Assembly: GCA_029946075.1 (NCBI GenBank)
Contig: JAQSDT010000703.1
Location: 1 to 17,069, forward strand
Length of the DNA stretch: 17,069 bases
From: a bacterium
GTDB taxonomy: Bacteria; Pseudomonadota; Alphaproteobacteria; Rhizobiales; Xanthobacteraceae
Direction of reading: 5' to 3'
This document shows positions 8,062 through 14,596 of this stretch, in pieces. A model generated the notes under the pieces. The model was not told where the DNA came from. It searched no databases and was given only the letters and a program-made list of their open reading frames with translations. Position numbers and translations under genes: made by a program. Each line of letters opens with the position of its first letter. Position 1 is the first letter of the stretch.

Positions 8062-8127
8062 ATTCAGAGACTTGGGTTGCAGTGCCGCTGTCAGCTTGAG
8101 GTGATCGACGCGAAGCGAGTCCCCGTT

Positions 8128-8185
8128 TTGGAAGCCGGCGCCGCCCGAAGATATTTCCTTCGGTCCGGCCTGAGACGTCTTCCAA
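8128..8185 (+). other. Nested stem-loop in leader of second binding protein
   Basis: Two nested inverted repeats: outer TTGGAAG (8128-8134) with CTTCCAA (8179-8185), and inner CCGAAG (8145-8150) with CTTCGG (8158-8163), plus a CCGG pair between them (8135-8138 and 8165-8168). It lies in the spacer after the second cyclase and about 50 bp before the next ATG. It could be a structured RNA leader or a processing site; no T-run follows, so a classic terminator is unlikely. A weak promoter-like pair, TTCCAA then TACACT, overlaps its right edge. Confidence 0.35.
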
Positions 8186-8237
8186 GCCTTGAGGTTGAAC
8201 CGCTACACTGGCTCGTCCTGATCTGCGGGGGGCGGTC

Positions 8238-9248
8238 ATGAAGCGACGTGATTTCATCCTGGGGCTCGGCAGTGCGGCGCTGTGTTCGAACGCAGCGCGA
8301 GGACAGCAGGCTTCGGGCGCCGGTCAGCTCTCGGCGACGAAGAAGCGCGTGGCGCATGTGGATCCCGCCCTGAAGGTGGAGGACATGAAAGTTGTCGCCG
8401 GCCCATTCTTCGACGAACTGAAGCGGCTCGGCTATGTCGAGGGTGAAAACCTCGTCGTCGAGCGGTATTCGGGGGGCGGGCGAATTGAACGATATCAGTC
8501 TCTCGCCCAGGAGGTCGTCGAGACGAAGCCGGATTTGATCTTGTCGATCGGCGCCCCGCTAACCGGCCGTTTCAAAGCGGTTACGAGCACAATTCCGATC
8601 CTGGCCGTCACCGGTGATCCCATTCGCTTCGGAATCGTAACGAACATCGCGCGGCCGGGCGGCAACATTACGGGCGTCAGCGTCGATGCCGGCGTTGCAA
8701 TCTGGGGCAAGCGCCTCGAGATTCTTGCAGAAGCTGTACCCAAGCTCGCCCGCGTCGCCTATGTCTCGACCCGCGGGAATCTGAACAGTGCCGGTGGTAA
8801 AGCAACGGAAGAGGTAGCCAAAAAACTCGGTATATCCCTGGTACCTGCGCCGGTGGATAGTCCGGTTACCGAAGCGGAATACAGGCGCGTATTTGATTCG
8901 ATTCAACGGGATCAAATCGATGGAATCTTTTTCTCGGCCGAGTTCGAGCACCAGCCCCATCGGCGTTTGGCGATTCAGCTGGTCCAGCAAATCCGCCTGC
9001 CTGCGGTCCATATCTTTCCTGACGACGTGGAGGCCGGAGCGCTGATGTCATACGCGCTCGACGCGAAGGCTGCGTTTCGGACGATGTCTGCGCAGGCCGT
9101 CGAGATTTTGAAGGGCGCCAATCCCGGCGACATGCCCTATGTTCAGGGCGTTCACTACGAACTGGCGATCAACCTCAAGACGGCGAAGGCGCTCGGCCTC
9201 GAGTTGCCGGCGACCCTTCTCGCCCGCGCCGACAAGGTGATTGAATAA
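8238..9248 (+). CDS. Orphan ABC transporter substrate-binding protein (second copy)
   Basis: Periplasmic binding protein of 336 residues in the ABC_sub_bind family. The leader MKRRDFILGLGSAALCSNAARG has a twin-arginine motif (RRDF) and a probable cleavage site near residue 22. Family signatures include FFDELKRLGYVEGENL, IPILAVTGDPIRFGIV and NIARPGGNITGVS, and the C-terminus YELAINLKTAKALGLELP closely matches the paralogue at 5085-6068. GGGGGGCGG just before the ATG is the likely ribosome site. It sits between a cyclase and a hydrolase-cyclase fusion on the same strand, with no transporter membrane or ATPase genes nearby. The ligand is unknown. Between residues 30 and 40 the text differs from the usual family opening (KKRVAHVDPALK), so the first strand may be atypical. 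Confidence 0.92.
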   Translation: MKRRDFILGLGSAALCSNAARGQQASGAGQLSATKKRVAHVDPALKVEDMKVVAGPFFDELKRLGYVEGENLVVERYSGGGRIERYQSLAQEVVETKPDLILSIGAPLTGRFKAVTSTIPILAVTGDPIRFGIVTNIARPGGNITGVSVDAGVAIWGKRLEILAEAVPKLARVAYVSTRGNLNSAGGKATEEVAKKLGISLVPAPVDSPVTEAEYRRVFDSIQRDQIDGIFFSAEFEHQPHRRLAIQLVQQIRLPAVHIFPDDVEAGALMSYALDAKAAFRTMSAQAVEILKGANPGDMPYVQGVHYELAINLKTAKALGLELPATLLARADKVIE

Positions 9249-9334
9249 GGGCCGTCGGAGGCGTCGGGATCGGGCGCTGTTCGACCTGCTCCGGCTGCGT
9301 GCGCGGATCGTGACGCAGGGCGGGCGCTCATAAC

Positions 9335-9414
9335 TCCGGGATGTCGGTTTTCGATGGAGGAGCGGACACGGTCTTGTCCGCCCGGCACATCTGCAAATGA
9401 CCCCGAACGGACGT
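9335..9414. repeat. Intergenic element, copy B
   Basis: About 80 bp homologous to 4827-4909. Shared blocks are TCCGGGATGTC (9335-9345), ATGGAGGAGCGGAC (9354-9367) at the same eight-base spacing, and TGACCCCGAACGGACGT (9398-9414). This copy has its own hairpin, GCGGACA (9362-9368) with TGTCCGC (9375-9381). It lies in the 240-bp spacer before the hydrolase-cyclase gene. Confidence 0.6.
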
Positions 9415-9428
9415 GGGGTCGCTTCGGC

Positions 9429-9449
9429 ACTTCCTGACAAACCGGAAGT
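9429..9449. repeat. Hairpin before hydrolase-cyclase gene
   Basis: ACTTCC (9429-9434) and GGAAGT (9444-9449) form a perfect 6-bp inverted repeat with a 9-nt loop, 40 bp before the ATG at 9489. The position fits an operator or a 5' leader hairpin for the fusion gene. No matching regulator can be named. Confidence 0.35.
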
Positions 9450-9488
9450 TCGCTACGCTTCGTCCGGGAACATCTGGGGAATCCGTCG

Positions 9489-10820
9489 ATGACACCTGTT
9501 CAGCTGCCCGAGACCCGCTACGCGCGCAGCGGAAACGTCAGTATCGCCTATCAGGTGATAGGCGATGGTCCGATCGACCTGATCATGGTTCCGGGTTTGG
9601 TCTCGCATATCGAGTATTTCCACGAACTCCCGGGCTATACGGACTTTCTGCACCGGCTTGCCGGTTTCGCGCGCGTGATCAGCTTTGACAAGCGAGGCCA
9701 AGGCTTGTCCGATCGAATTGCCGGGAGCCCTTCGCTCGATGAGCGGATGGACGATCTGGATGCCGTGATGAAAGCGTTGGGAATATCACGTGCGGCCTTG
9801 TTCGGGTATTCCGAGGGAGCCGCGATGAGCGCTCTGTTTTCGGCGACCTATCCCGAGCGGGTTTCCCATCTCGTTCTCTATGGCGGATTTGCCCGGTTCA
9901 CCAACTGCGACGACTATACACATATGTTTCCACTGGAGCAGATGATCCGCTCAGTGAAGTACTGGGGCAGCGGCGCGTCGATCAATGCCTTCGCTCCGAG
10001 CCTCGCCAGCGATCCTGAAGCGGTCAGGATCTGGGCCAAGGGCGAGAGGCTCATCGTTAGTCCCAGCGCCTATCAGATGGCGCTTGAGACGAATGCGCTG
10101 ATCGACGTTCGCGCCATTCTGCCGCAACTTCGATTGCCAACCCTCGTTCTGCACAACGAAGCGGATCGGGCCGTGCCAGTCGCCAACGGCCGCTATTTGG
10201 CGGCCCACATTCCCGGCGCCCGGTACGTCGAGTACCCCGCCGGCGATCATCGGCCGTGGGCTCAGAGGAATGTCGAAGCCATCATCGGCGACATCGAGGA
10301 GTTCGTTACCGGCCGCCGCGAGGTCGTCGTCGACGAAATCGAGCGCGTGCTCGCCACCGTTCTTTTCACCGATATCGTTGACTCGACAAGGCAAGCGGTA
10401 AGTCTTGGCGACGGCAGCTGGCATCGGTTGCTCGACGAGCACGACAGGCTCGCGCGTCGTACCGTCGAGCAACATCGCGGCCGTTTGATCAAGATGACAG
10501 GCGATGGAATTCTGGCAACCTTTGACGGACCGGGGCGTGCCATCAAATGCGCCGTCGCGCTTTCAACCGGCACCGCGCGACTTGGAATCAGGCTGCGTGC
10601 AGGATTGCACACCGGCGAAGTCGAGCTGCGTGGCGAGGATATCGCCGGTATCGCGGTCAATACCGCTGCACGGATTATGGGTGAGGCAGGCCCTGGCGAA
10701 ACACTGGTATCGCGGGTCGTGACCGATCTGGTAGCCGGCGCCGGTGTGAACTTCAGCCGCCGCGAGCCGTGCGATCTCAAGGGGCTGCCGGGGCGATGGG
10801 ACCTCTTCGCCGCTTCATGA
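9489..10820 (+). CDS. Alpha/beta-hydrolase fused to class III adenylate cyclase
   Basis: A 443-residue fusion. The N-terminal alpha/beta-hydrolase (about 10-270) has nucleophile S108 in G-Y-S-E-G, acid D226 (HNEADRAVP) and base H254 (PAGDH), so the triad is complete; DKRGQGLSD at 67-75 is a typical family signature. The C-terminal class III cyclase (about 285-440) has metal residues D295 (LFTDIVDST) and D339 (KMTGDG), the ATP-type pair K335 and D384, and N391 and R395. A natural reading is a small-molecule hydrolase or ligand-binding fold that controls cAMP synthesis, but this is inference; the fusion is known in databases while its ligand is not. No signal peptide or membrane helix is seen, so it should be cytoplasmic. 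The ATG follows CTGGGGA. A 14-bp palindrome (CGCTTCA/TGAAGCG, 10811-10824) covers the stop codon. Confidence 0.94.
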   Translation: MTPVQLPETRYARSGNVSIAYQVIGDGPIDLIMVPGLVSHIEYFHELPGYTDFLHRLAGFARVISFDKRGQGLSDRIAGSPSLDERMDDLDAVMKALGISRAALFGYSEGAAMSALFSATYPERVSHLVLYGGFARFTNCDDYTHMFPLEQMIRSVKYWGSGASINAFAPSLASDPEAVRIWAKGERLIVSPSAYQMALETNALIDVRAILPQLRLPTLVLHNEADRAVPVANGRYLAAHIPGARYVEYPAGDHRPWAQRNVEAIIGDIEEFVTGRREVVVDEIERVLATVLFTDIVDSTRQAVSLGDGSWHRLLDEHDRLARRTVEQHRGRLIKMTGDGILATFDGPGRAIKCAVALSTGTARLGIRLRAGLHTGEVELRGEDIAGIAVNTAARIMGEAGPGETLVSRVVTDLVAGAGVNFSRREPCDLKGLPGRWDLFAAS

Positions 10821-10873
10821 AGCGAGAAATCTGTGCGGACGGCGCCAGACGGACATGCCTTCGTCACGCGGCG

Positions 10874-10893
10874 ATGTCCGCTCCTGAGGGGCG
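10874..10893 (-). repeat. Intergenic core motif, copy D (reverse strand)
   Basis: On the reverse strand this reads CGCCCCTCAGGAGCGGACAT, matching the core at 4891-4908, 6185-6202 and 9398-9414. CGGACAT at 10850-10856 and ATGTCCG at 10874-10880 form a 7-bp inverted repeat. It lies in the 134-bp spacer after the hydrolase-cyclase gene and marks the right edge of the signalling cluster. No strong terminator is seen in this spacer. Confidence 0.45.
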
Positions 10894-10954
10894 TCGCTGA
10901 CACAGGCCTGGCCGAGCCGACTATGAGCGCGAGCCCTGGCGCCTCAACACCTGC

Positions 10955-11389
10955 TCACGCCTTGCGCAGCGCGAAATGCGCGCCGCAGAATGCCATCACG
11001 GCGCCGAGGCATAGCGCGGCGAGGCCGGCGAGCACGCCGGAGATGGTCGGGATCGGGCTCGGCGCCGATGCGGCCTGACCGGCGCCGGCGAGGATGAGCA
11101 CGCCGACCGCGATCAGGAATTGCCGCATGCGCTGCGGGATCTGGCCGGAGGCCGCGCTGCTCATCAGGTTCGCGGTGAGATAGCCGCCTGAAAACCCGAC
11201 GGTCGCGATCAGCCACCACGCGATCGCGGCTCCCGCCGGCATGAATTCGCGTGTGTCCGATCGCCACAGGCCGCCGAGATCGAGCCCGTAGCGCGCGCCC
11301 AGCATGTGCACGGCGAGCGCCAGCAGCACCCCGGAAACAATCGCGCCCGCAAGGATCAGGCGACGCGGAAAATAGGTCGTCTCGGCCAT
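10955..11389 (-). CDS. Small membrane protein, four predicted helices
   Basis: I do not recognise the family. The protein has 144 residues from the ATG at 11389 (MAETTYFPRRLILAG). Four hydrophobic segments are visible: LILAGAIVSGVLLALAVHML, AAIAWWLIATVGFSGGYL, FLIAVGVLILAGAG, and VLAGLAALCLGAVMAFCGA, with short charged ends, so it is an integral inner-membrane protein. An upstream in-frame ATG at 11473 would add 28 residues of unlikely composition (CRLCHPCLRG) and would overlap the divergent gene, so I prefer 11389, with GGAG close before it although the spacing is short. It is divergent from the next gene and convergent with the hydrolase-cyclase gene. No function can be proposed. Confidence 0.75.
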   Translation of the reverse strand: MAETTYFPRRLILAGAIVSGVLLALAVHMLGARYGLDLGGLWRSDTREFMPAGAAIAWWLIATVGFSGGYLTANLMSSAASGQIPQRMRQFLIAVGVLILAGAGQAASAPSPIPTISGVLAGLAALCLGAVMAFCGAHFALRKA

Positions 11390-11460
11390 GCTCCGCTTGT
11401 AAGGTAAAGCCGGCTCGCCGCGCAAGCAGGGATGGCAGAGGCGACAAAGGGATTTCTGGA

Positions 11461-12069
11461 TTGCCGACTTCATTACCGGATCGCAGCGCGGCGGAAGGCG
11501 AGGGCGCAGCCCCGACGACCTACGTCTACAAGGGCTCGCTGTTCGGGGCGGCGCATCGCTATGAACTGACCGACGCCGGATTGTCGTGGCGGTCCGGCAG
11601 CCGGTCCGGCGTGTGGCCCTATGCCGACATCGCCTCGGTGCGATTGTCGTACCGGCCGATGTCGATGCAGTCGCGCCGGTTCCGCGCCGATATTGCGAAG
11701 AAGGGGGGCGGGCGGATCGCGATTCTCTCGACGACCTGGCAGACCGTCTCGCTGATGACGCCGCAGGACCAGGGCTACCGCGCCTTCATCGGCGTACTTC
11801 ACGCGCGGATGAAGCAGGCCGGCAGCAAGGCGTCGCTGGACGGCGGCATCGGACGGCCGACCTATGCGGCAGCGCTCGTGATGCTGGCGTTCCTTGCCGT
11901 CGCCATGGTCGGCCTGCTGGTGCGGGCGATCGCGACCTCGCAGCTCACGGCGGTGCTGTTCCTGATCGGCATCGGCGCCTGGTTCGTCTGGACGATCGGC
12001 GGCTTCATCAAGCGCAACCGGCCGCGGCGCTATACGTTCGACGCGCTGCCCGCCGAGTTGCTGCCATAG
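11461..12069 (+). CDS. Membrane protein with PH-like N-terminal region
   Basis: Hypothetical protein of about 202 residues. The N-terminal 110 residues look like a small beta-rich fold (YVYKGSLFGAAHRYELTDAGLSWRSG, VWPYADIASVRLSYRP), resembling bacterial PH-like domains. Two membrane helices follow (AAALVMLAFLAVAMVGLLV and AVLFLIGIGAWFVWTIGGF), then a basic tail KRNRPRRYTF. The frame is open far upstream, but that part overlaps the reverse-strand gene. TTG at 11461 is the only reasonable start before the conserved-looking region, with AAAGGGA about 10 bases before it, so the start is uncertain. The role is unknown. Confidence 0.75.
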   Translation: MPTSLPDRSAAEGEGAAPTTYVYKGSLFGAAHRYELTDAGLSWRSGSRSGVWPYADIASVRLSYRPMSMQSRRFRADIAKKGGGRIAILSTTWQTVSLMTPQDQGYRAFIGVLHARMKQAGSKASLDGGIGRPTYAAALVMLAFLAVAMVGLLVRAIATSQLTAVLFLIGIGAWFVWTIGGFIKRNRPRRYTFDALPAELLP

Positions 12070-12137
12070 GTCGTTTCGCAATCAAGCGAAACCAAATGTG
12101 ACTTCGCGGTATCGGCCAGGCGCGGCATCGTGACGTC

Positions 12138-12731
12138 ATGCGCACGCCCACCGAAGCCGAGATCGCCGCGATCAACAAAGAGCATCTGATCGAGACGCCG
12201 CTGCGGCCGGCCGATCTGCTGTTCGTGTTCGGCACGCGCGAGGGTGTCGACGAGCGCGTCGATGCGGCGTGCCGGTTGTGGCGCGAGGGATATTGCCGCT
12301 GGGCCATCGTCAGCGGCGGCGTTACGCCGGGATCGCCGCGCTCGGAATGCGAGATCATCGCCACTGCCATGATCGCGCGCGGCATGCCCGGAGAGATCAT
12401 TCTGCGCGAGGATCGCGCGATGAACACCGGCGAGAATGTGATCTTCTCGCTGCCGGTGATCGACGCGGCGCTCGGGCTCGCCAATATTCGCAGCGTGATT
12501 TGTCTCGGCAATAGCTGGACCGCGCGGCGCTATCCGATGACGCTGCATCGTCACTGGCCTGAGGTGGAGAAGATGCTGGTGACGATCGACAGCTTCAGGA
12601 CGCCGCGGGCGCTCTGGCACACGGATGCCGAATTCTCCCGTCGCATGCTCAGCGAATGGGACAAGATCGAGCCTTACAAGGCGAAAGGCTTCATCGCGGA
12701 GTGGCCCGCCGGCGGGCCGGGCGGCCGGTAG
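12138..12731 (+). CDS. YdcF/DUF218 family protein
   Basis: A 197-residue protein of the YdcF-like (DUF218) superfamily. Visible hallmarks are ADLLFVFG near the N-terminus, AIVSGGVTPGSPRSECEI (the GG-x-SE element), MIARGMPGEIILREDRAMNTGENV (E...NT-EN) and VICLGNSWTARRYPMTL. Members have a Rossmann-like fold and a proposed nucleotide or S-adenosylmethionine binding cleft; some act in envelope processes, but a defined reaction is lacking for most. There is no signal peptide or membrane helix, unlike longer membrane-bound YdcF relatives, so it is probably cytoplasmic. It starts 68 bp after the PH-like membrane protein on the same strand, so they may share a transcript. It ends 2 bp from the convergent MocR gene. 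Confidence 0.88.
   Translation: MRTPTEAEIAAINKEHLIETPLRPADLLFVFGTREGVDERVDAACRLWREGYCRWAIVSGGVTPGSPRSECEIIATAMIARGMPGEIILREDRAMNTGENVIFSLPVIDAALGLANIRSVICLGNSWTARRYPMTLHRHWPEVEKMLVTIDSFRTPRALWHTDAEFSRRMLSEWDKIEPYKAKGFIAEWPAGGPGGR
12703..12718. other. GC palindrome between convergent genes
   Basis: GGCCCGCC/GGCGGGCC is a perfect 16-bp palindrome in the last codons of the YdcF-like gene, 16 bp before the end of the convergent regulator gene. It could slow polymerase from both sides, but there is no T-run and no loop. It is noted because no other end-of-transcript signal is visible between these tightly convergent genes. Confidence 0.25.
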
Positions 12732-12733
12732 CC

Positions 12734-14077
12734 CTATTCGGTGGTGTCGAAATCTTCCCGCGCGGCCAGCATTCCCGATAACGTCCGCAAGCCGAGATCG
12801 AGCTGTTCGGCGGTGGGCGCACCGAGCGCCAGCCGCACCGCGTTGGGGGCGTGGCCGGGCGTGACGGCGAAGGTCGTCGACGGCGTCAGTGCAATGTCGC
12901 GCCGGGCTGCGGCGGCGACGAAGGTTTGCGAGCGCCAGTGCGCCGGCAGGTTCAGCCACAAATGATAGGACTGGATGTTCGCCTGGATCTCGAAGCCGGC
13001 GAGATATTTGGCCGCCATCTGCTGGCGTCGCGCCGCATCGATGCGCTTCAGCCGCACCAGTTCGGCAACCGTGCCGTCGCCCATCATCCGCTGCCCGGCT
13101 GCGAGCGCATATCCGGACGCGGTCCATCCGCCCGACCGTATCGACGCCATGATGCGTTCGCGCATCCGCGTCGGCGCCACGATCATGCCGAGCGCGAGGC
13201 CCGGCGCGACTTTCTTCGACAGGCTGTCGAGCACGATGCAGGTATCGGGCGCGAGCGCAGCAAGCGGCGCGTCGTCGCCGAGGAAACCGTAGACCGTGTC
13301 CTCGATGATGGGCAGGCCGAGCTTTTCGACGACACGCACGAGGTCGGCCCGCCGTTCCGGCGGCATGGTCATGCCGAGCGGATTTTGAATCGCGGGCTGG
13401 ATGTAGAGCGCCGACAGATTGGCTTCGCGATGGGCTTTCTGCACGGCGTCGGGGCGTACGCCGTGTTCATCCATCGCCAGCGGCACCAGCGTCACGCCGA
13501 GGCGGGCGGCAATGTCCTTGATGAAGGGATAGGTCAGCGCCTCGACGCCGCAGCGTCCGCCGTTCGGCACCACCGCCGCCAGCGCGGCCGCGATGCATTG
13601 TCGGCCGTTGGCGGTGAACAGCAGCTGCTCCGGATCCGGAGACCAGTCCTGGCGGGCGAGAAATTCGGCCGAGACGTTGCGGGCCGATTGGGTACCGTAG
13701 CAACTGGTCTGGCGCAGCGCGATGTCGAGCGCCTCGGGGCGCTCCAGCCCTTCCAGGCTCCGTGCAATCATCGCCGATTGTGTCGGCAGCAGCGGGTAAT
13801 TGACTTCGAAGTCGATCCGTTCGCCGCGCGGCTCGGCCAGCGAGGTGACGCCGCCGCGGCGGGTCTCGCCGGACACGAAGGTCCCGCGCCCGACTTCGCC
13901 GATCACGAGACCGCGGCGCAACAGCTCGGTGTAAACGCGGCTGGCGGTCGAGACCGCAATCTTGCGCTGATAGGCAAAATGGCGCTGCGGCGGCAGCCGA
14001 TCGCCCGGTTTGAGCCCGCCGCTGGCGATTTCGGCGGCGACGGTATCGGCAAGCTTCAGATACTCGAACTTTGACAT
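12734..14077 (-). CDS. MocR-type transcriptional regulator (GntR HTH + aminotransferase fold)
   Basis: A 447-residue regulator of the MocR/PdxR subgroup of GntR. Residues 1-75 form a winged helix-turn-helix (AEIASGGLKPGDRLPPQRHFAYQ, STASRVYTELLRRGLVIGEVGRGTFVSG). Residues 85-440 form a type I aminotransferase-like domain with N232 (QNPLG), D260 (IIEDTVYG), Y263, the PLP lysine K288 (DSLSKKVAPG) and R415 (AVRLALGAP), so cofactor binding should be intact. Such proteins sense PLP, amino acids or taurine/GABA-like ligands and commonly control a divergent gene. The start is the ATG at 14077, because the helix-turn-helix begins there and the longer frame upstream would run through the promoter. A sigma70-like promoter and four operator-like sites lie in the 180 bp before it, so autoregulation and control of the divergent DUF1127 gene are likely. 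The effector is unknown. Confidence 0.93.
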   Translation of the reverse strand: MSKFEYLKLADTVAAEIASGGLKPGDRLPPQRHFAYQRKIAVSTASRVYTELLRRGLVIGEVGRGTFVSGETRRGGVTSLAEPRGERIDFEVNYPLLPTQSAMIARSLEGLERPEALDIALRQTSCYGTQSARNVSAEFLARQDWSPDPEQLLFTANGRQCIAAALAAVVPNGGRCGVEALTYPFIKDIAARLGVTLVPLAMDEHGVRPDAVQKAHREANLSALYIQPAIQNPLGMTMPPERRADLVRVVEKLGLPIIEDTVYGFLGDDAPLAALAPDTCIVLDSLSKKVAPGLALGMIVAPTRMRERIMASIRSGGWTASGYALAAGQRMMGDGTVAELVRLKRIDAARRQQMAAKYLAGFEIQANIQSYHLWLNLPAHWRSQTFVAAAARRDIALTPSTTFAVTPGHAPNAVRLALGAPTAEQLDLGLRTLSGMLAAREDFDTTE

Positions 14078-14078
14078 T

Positions 14079-14095
14079 ATTGCACCGAGAGCAAT
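14079..14095. promoter_or_regulatory. Operator-like palindrome O1 (mocR proximal)
   Basis: ATTGCAC-CGA-GAGCAAT, a 17-bp palindrome with one mismatch pair, directly before the regulator's ATG at 14077. On the reverse strand it reads ATTGCTC-TCG-GTGCAAT, differing at one base from O4 at 14194-14210. It would lie in the 5' leader of the mocR transcript, a position suited to repression. Confidence 0.65.
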
Positions 14096-14102
14096 GTTTT
14101 CC

Positions 14103-14112
14103 TTGCACCGAG
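14103..14112. promoter_or_regulatory. Operator-like half-site O2
   Basis: TTGCACCGAG repeats the first ten bases of O1 from T14080, exactly 23 bp away, about two helical turns. It covers the expected transcription start region of the mocR promoter, just downstream of the -10 box. Spacing and position suggest regulator binding on one face of the DNA. Confidence 0.55.
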
Positions 14113-14113
14113 G

Positions 14114-14142
14114 ACTGTATCGGATCATTTTGAACCTATCAA
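14114..14142 (-). promoter_or_regulatory. Sigma70-type promoter of the MocR-type gene
   Basis: On the reverse strand: TTGATA (-35, 14142-14137), a 17-bp spacer, TACAGT (-10, 14119-14114). Both boxes match the consensus at four of six positions, and the spacing is ideal. The transcript would begin near 14107, giving a leader of about 30 nt to the ATG at 14077. Operator-like sites lie on both sides. Confidence 0.6.
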
Positions 14143-14150
14143 GCCTGAGA

Positions 14151-14170
14151 TTGCACTTAGAGGGGTGCAA
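14151..14170. promoter_or_regulatory. Operator-like inverted repeat O3
   Basis: TTGCAC (14151-14156) and GTGCAA (14165-14170) form a perfect 6-bp inverted repeat with an 8-bp spacer, wider than the three bases in O1 and O4. It lies just upstream of the mocR -35 box and upstream of the divergent DUF1127 gene, so it could serve either direction. Confidence 0.55.
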
Positions 14171-14192
14171 CATTTGGTTCAACAAAAGGCAC

Positions 14193-14211
14193 AATTGCTC
14201 TCGGAGCAATT
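14193..14211. promoter_or_regulatory. Operator-like palindrome O4 (DUF1127 proximal)
   Basis: AATTGCTC-TCG-GAGCAATT, a perfect 8-bp inverted repeat with three-base centre, 46 bp before the DUF1127 ATG. Its 11-base part ATTGCTCTCGG occurs on the opposite strand at 14095-14085 in O1. The distance to the gene places it over the expected promoter or start site of DUF1127, although I cannot identify convincing -35/-10 boxes there. Confidence 0.65.
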
Positions 14212-14257
14212 TTGCCGGCGGCAGCCCGTTTGCCGCGTCCAAACATGGAGAAGTACG

Positions 14258-14494
14258 ATGACGACGCTCTATTCCACCGCAGCCCAGTCTGCTCCCCAAA
14301 CCCTGCCGGGCGGATTCTTCCGCGCCGTCGGCGCATGGGTTAACGGCGTCGTCACCTACTTCGCGCACCGCCAGGCCATCAAAACCCTGAACGAACTCGA
14401 CGATCGCGCGCTCCGCGATATCGGGATCGAGCGTGGCCGGATCGAATCCGCGGTCCAGGGGATCGCCGATCCGACCTACGGGCGAATGATGTGA
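14258..14494 (+). CDS. DUF1127 (YjiS-like) small protein
   Basis: A 78-residue small protein with the YjiS-like DUF1127 motif at about residues 44-66: L-N-E-L-D-D-R-A-L-R-D-I-G-I-E-R-G-R-I-E. An upstream amphipathic region (FFRAVGAWVNGVVTYFAHRQ) precedes it. The ATG at 14258 has GGAG 8 bases upstream; a longer frame from 14165 would include O3/O4 and is rejected. DUF1127 proteins are small, Arg-rich in other alphaproteobacteria, and have been linked to RNA handling and to phosphate or carbon metabolism; the target of this one is unknown. It is divergent from the MocR-type regulator, sharing operator-like sites, and ends at a strong terminator, so it is a single-gene transcript. Confidence 0.92.
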   Translation: MTTLYSTAAQSAPQTLPGGFFRAVGAWVNGVVTYFAHRQAIKTLNELDDRALRDIGIERGRIESAVQGIADPTYGRMM

Positions 14495-14523
14495 GCCGCC
14501 GGCTCCCGCCGATCTGAAATGCC

Positions 14524-14559
14524 AATCGGCCCGGTCAATGACCGGGCCGAATTGTTTTT
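14524..14559 (+). terminator. Intrinsic terminator of the DUF1127 gene
   Basis: TCGGCCCGGTCA (14526-14537) and TGACCGGGCCGA (14539-14550) form a perfect 12-bp stem around a single base; the innermost pairs would open into a small loop. AATTGTTTTT follows. It lies 30 bp after the DUF1127 stop. On the reverse strand no T-run follows, so it probably does not end the UspA/SixA transcript. Confidence 0.88.
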
Positions 14560-14596
14560 GGCGTAATTGTTTTTGGTCTGGCGGCCGGTTCTGGCG

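Noticed and set aside
5085..9248. Complete ABC transporter operon
   Set aside because: Only binding proteins are present; none of the neighbours has permease helices or Walker A/B and LSGGQ motifs.
12030..13127. 365-codon reverse-strand frame spanning the YdcF and MocR ends
   Set aside because: It runs out of frame across two well-supported genes and has no recognisable domain.
12851..14074. 407-codon forward open frame opposite the MocR-type gene
   Set aside because: Arg/His/Gly-rich antisense text; the reverse strand has the HTH and PLP-binding residues.
14552..14577. Repeated TTGTTTTTGG after the DUF1127 terminator as a second terminator
   Set aside because: The second copy has no stem before it; it looks like a small tandem duplication of the T-tract region.
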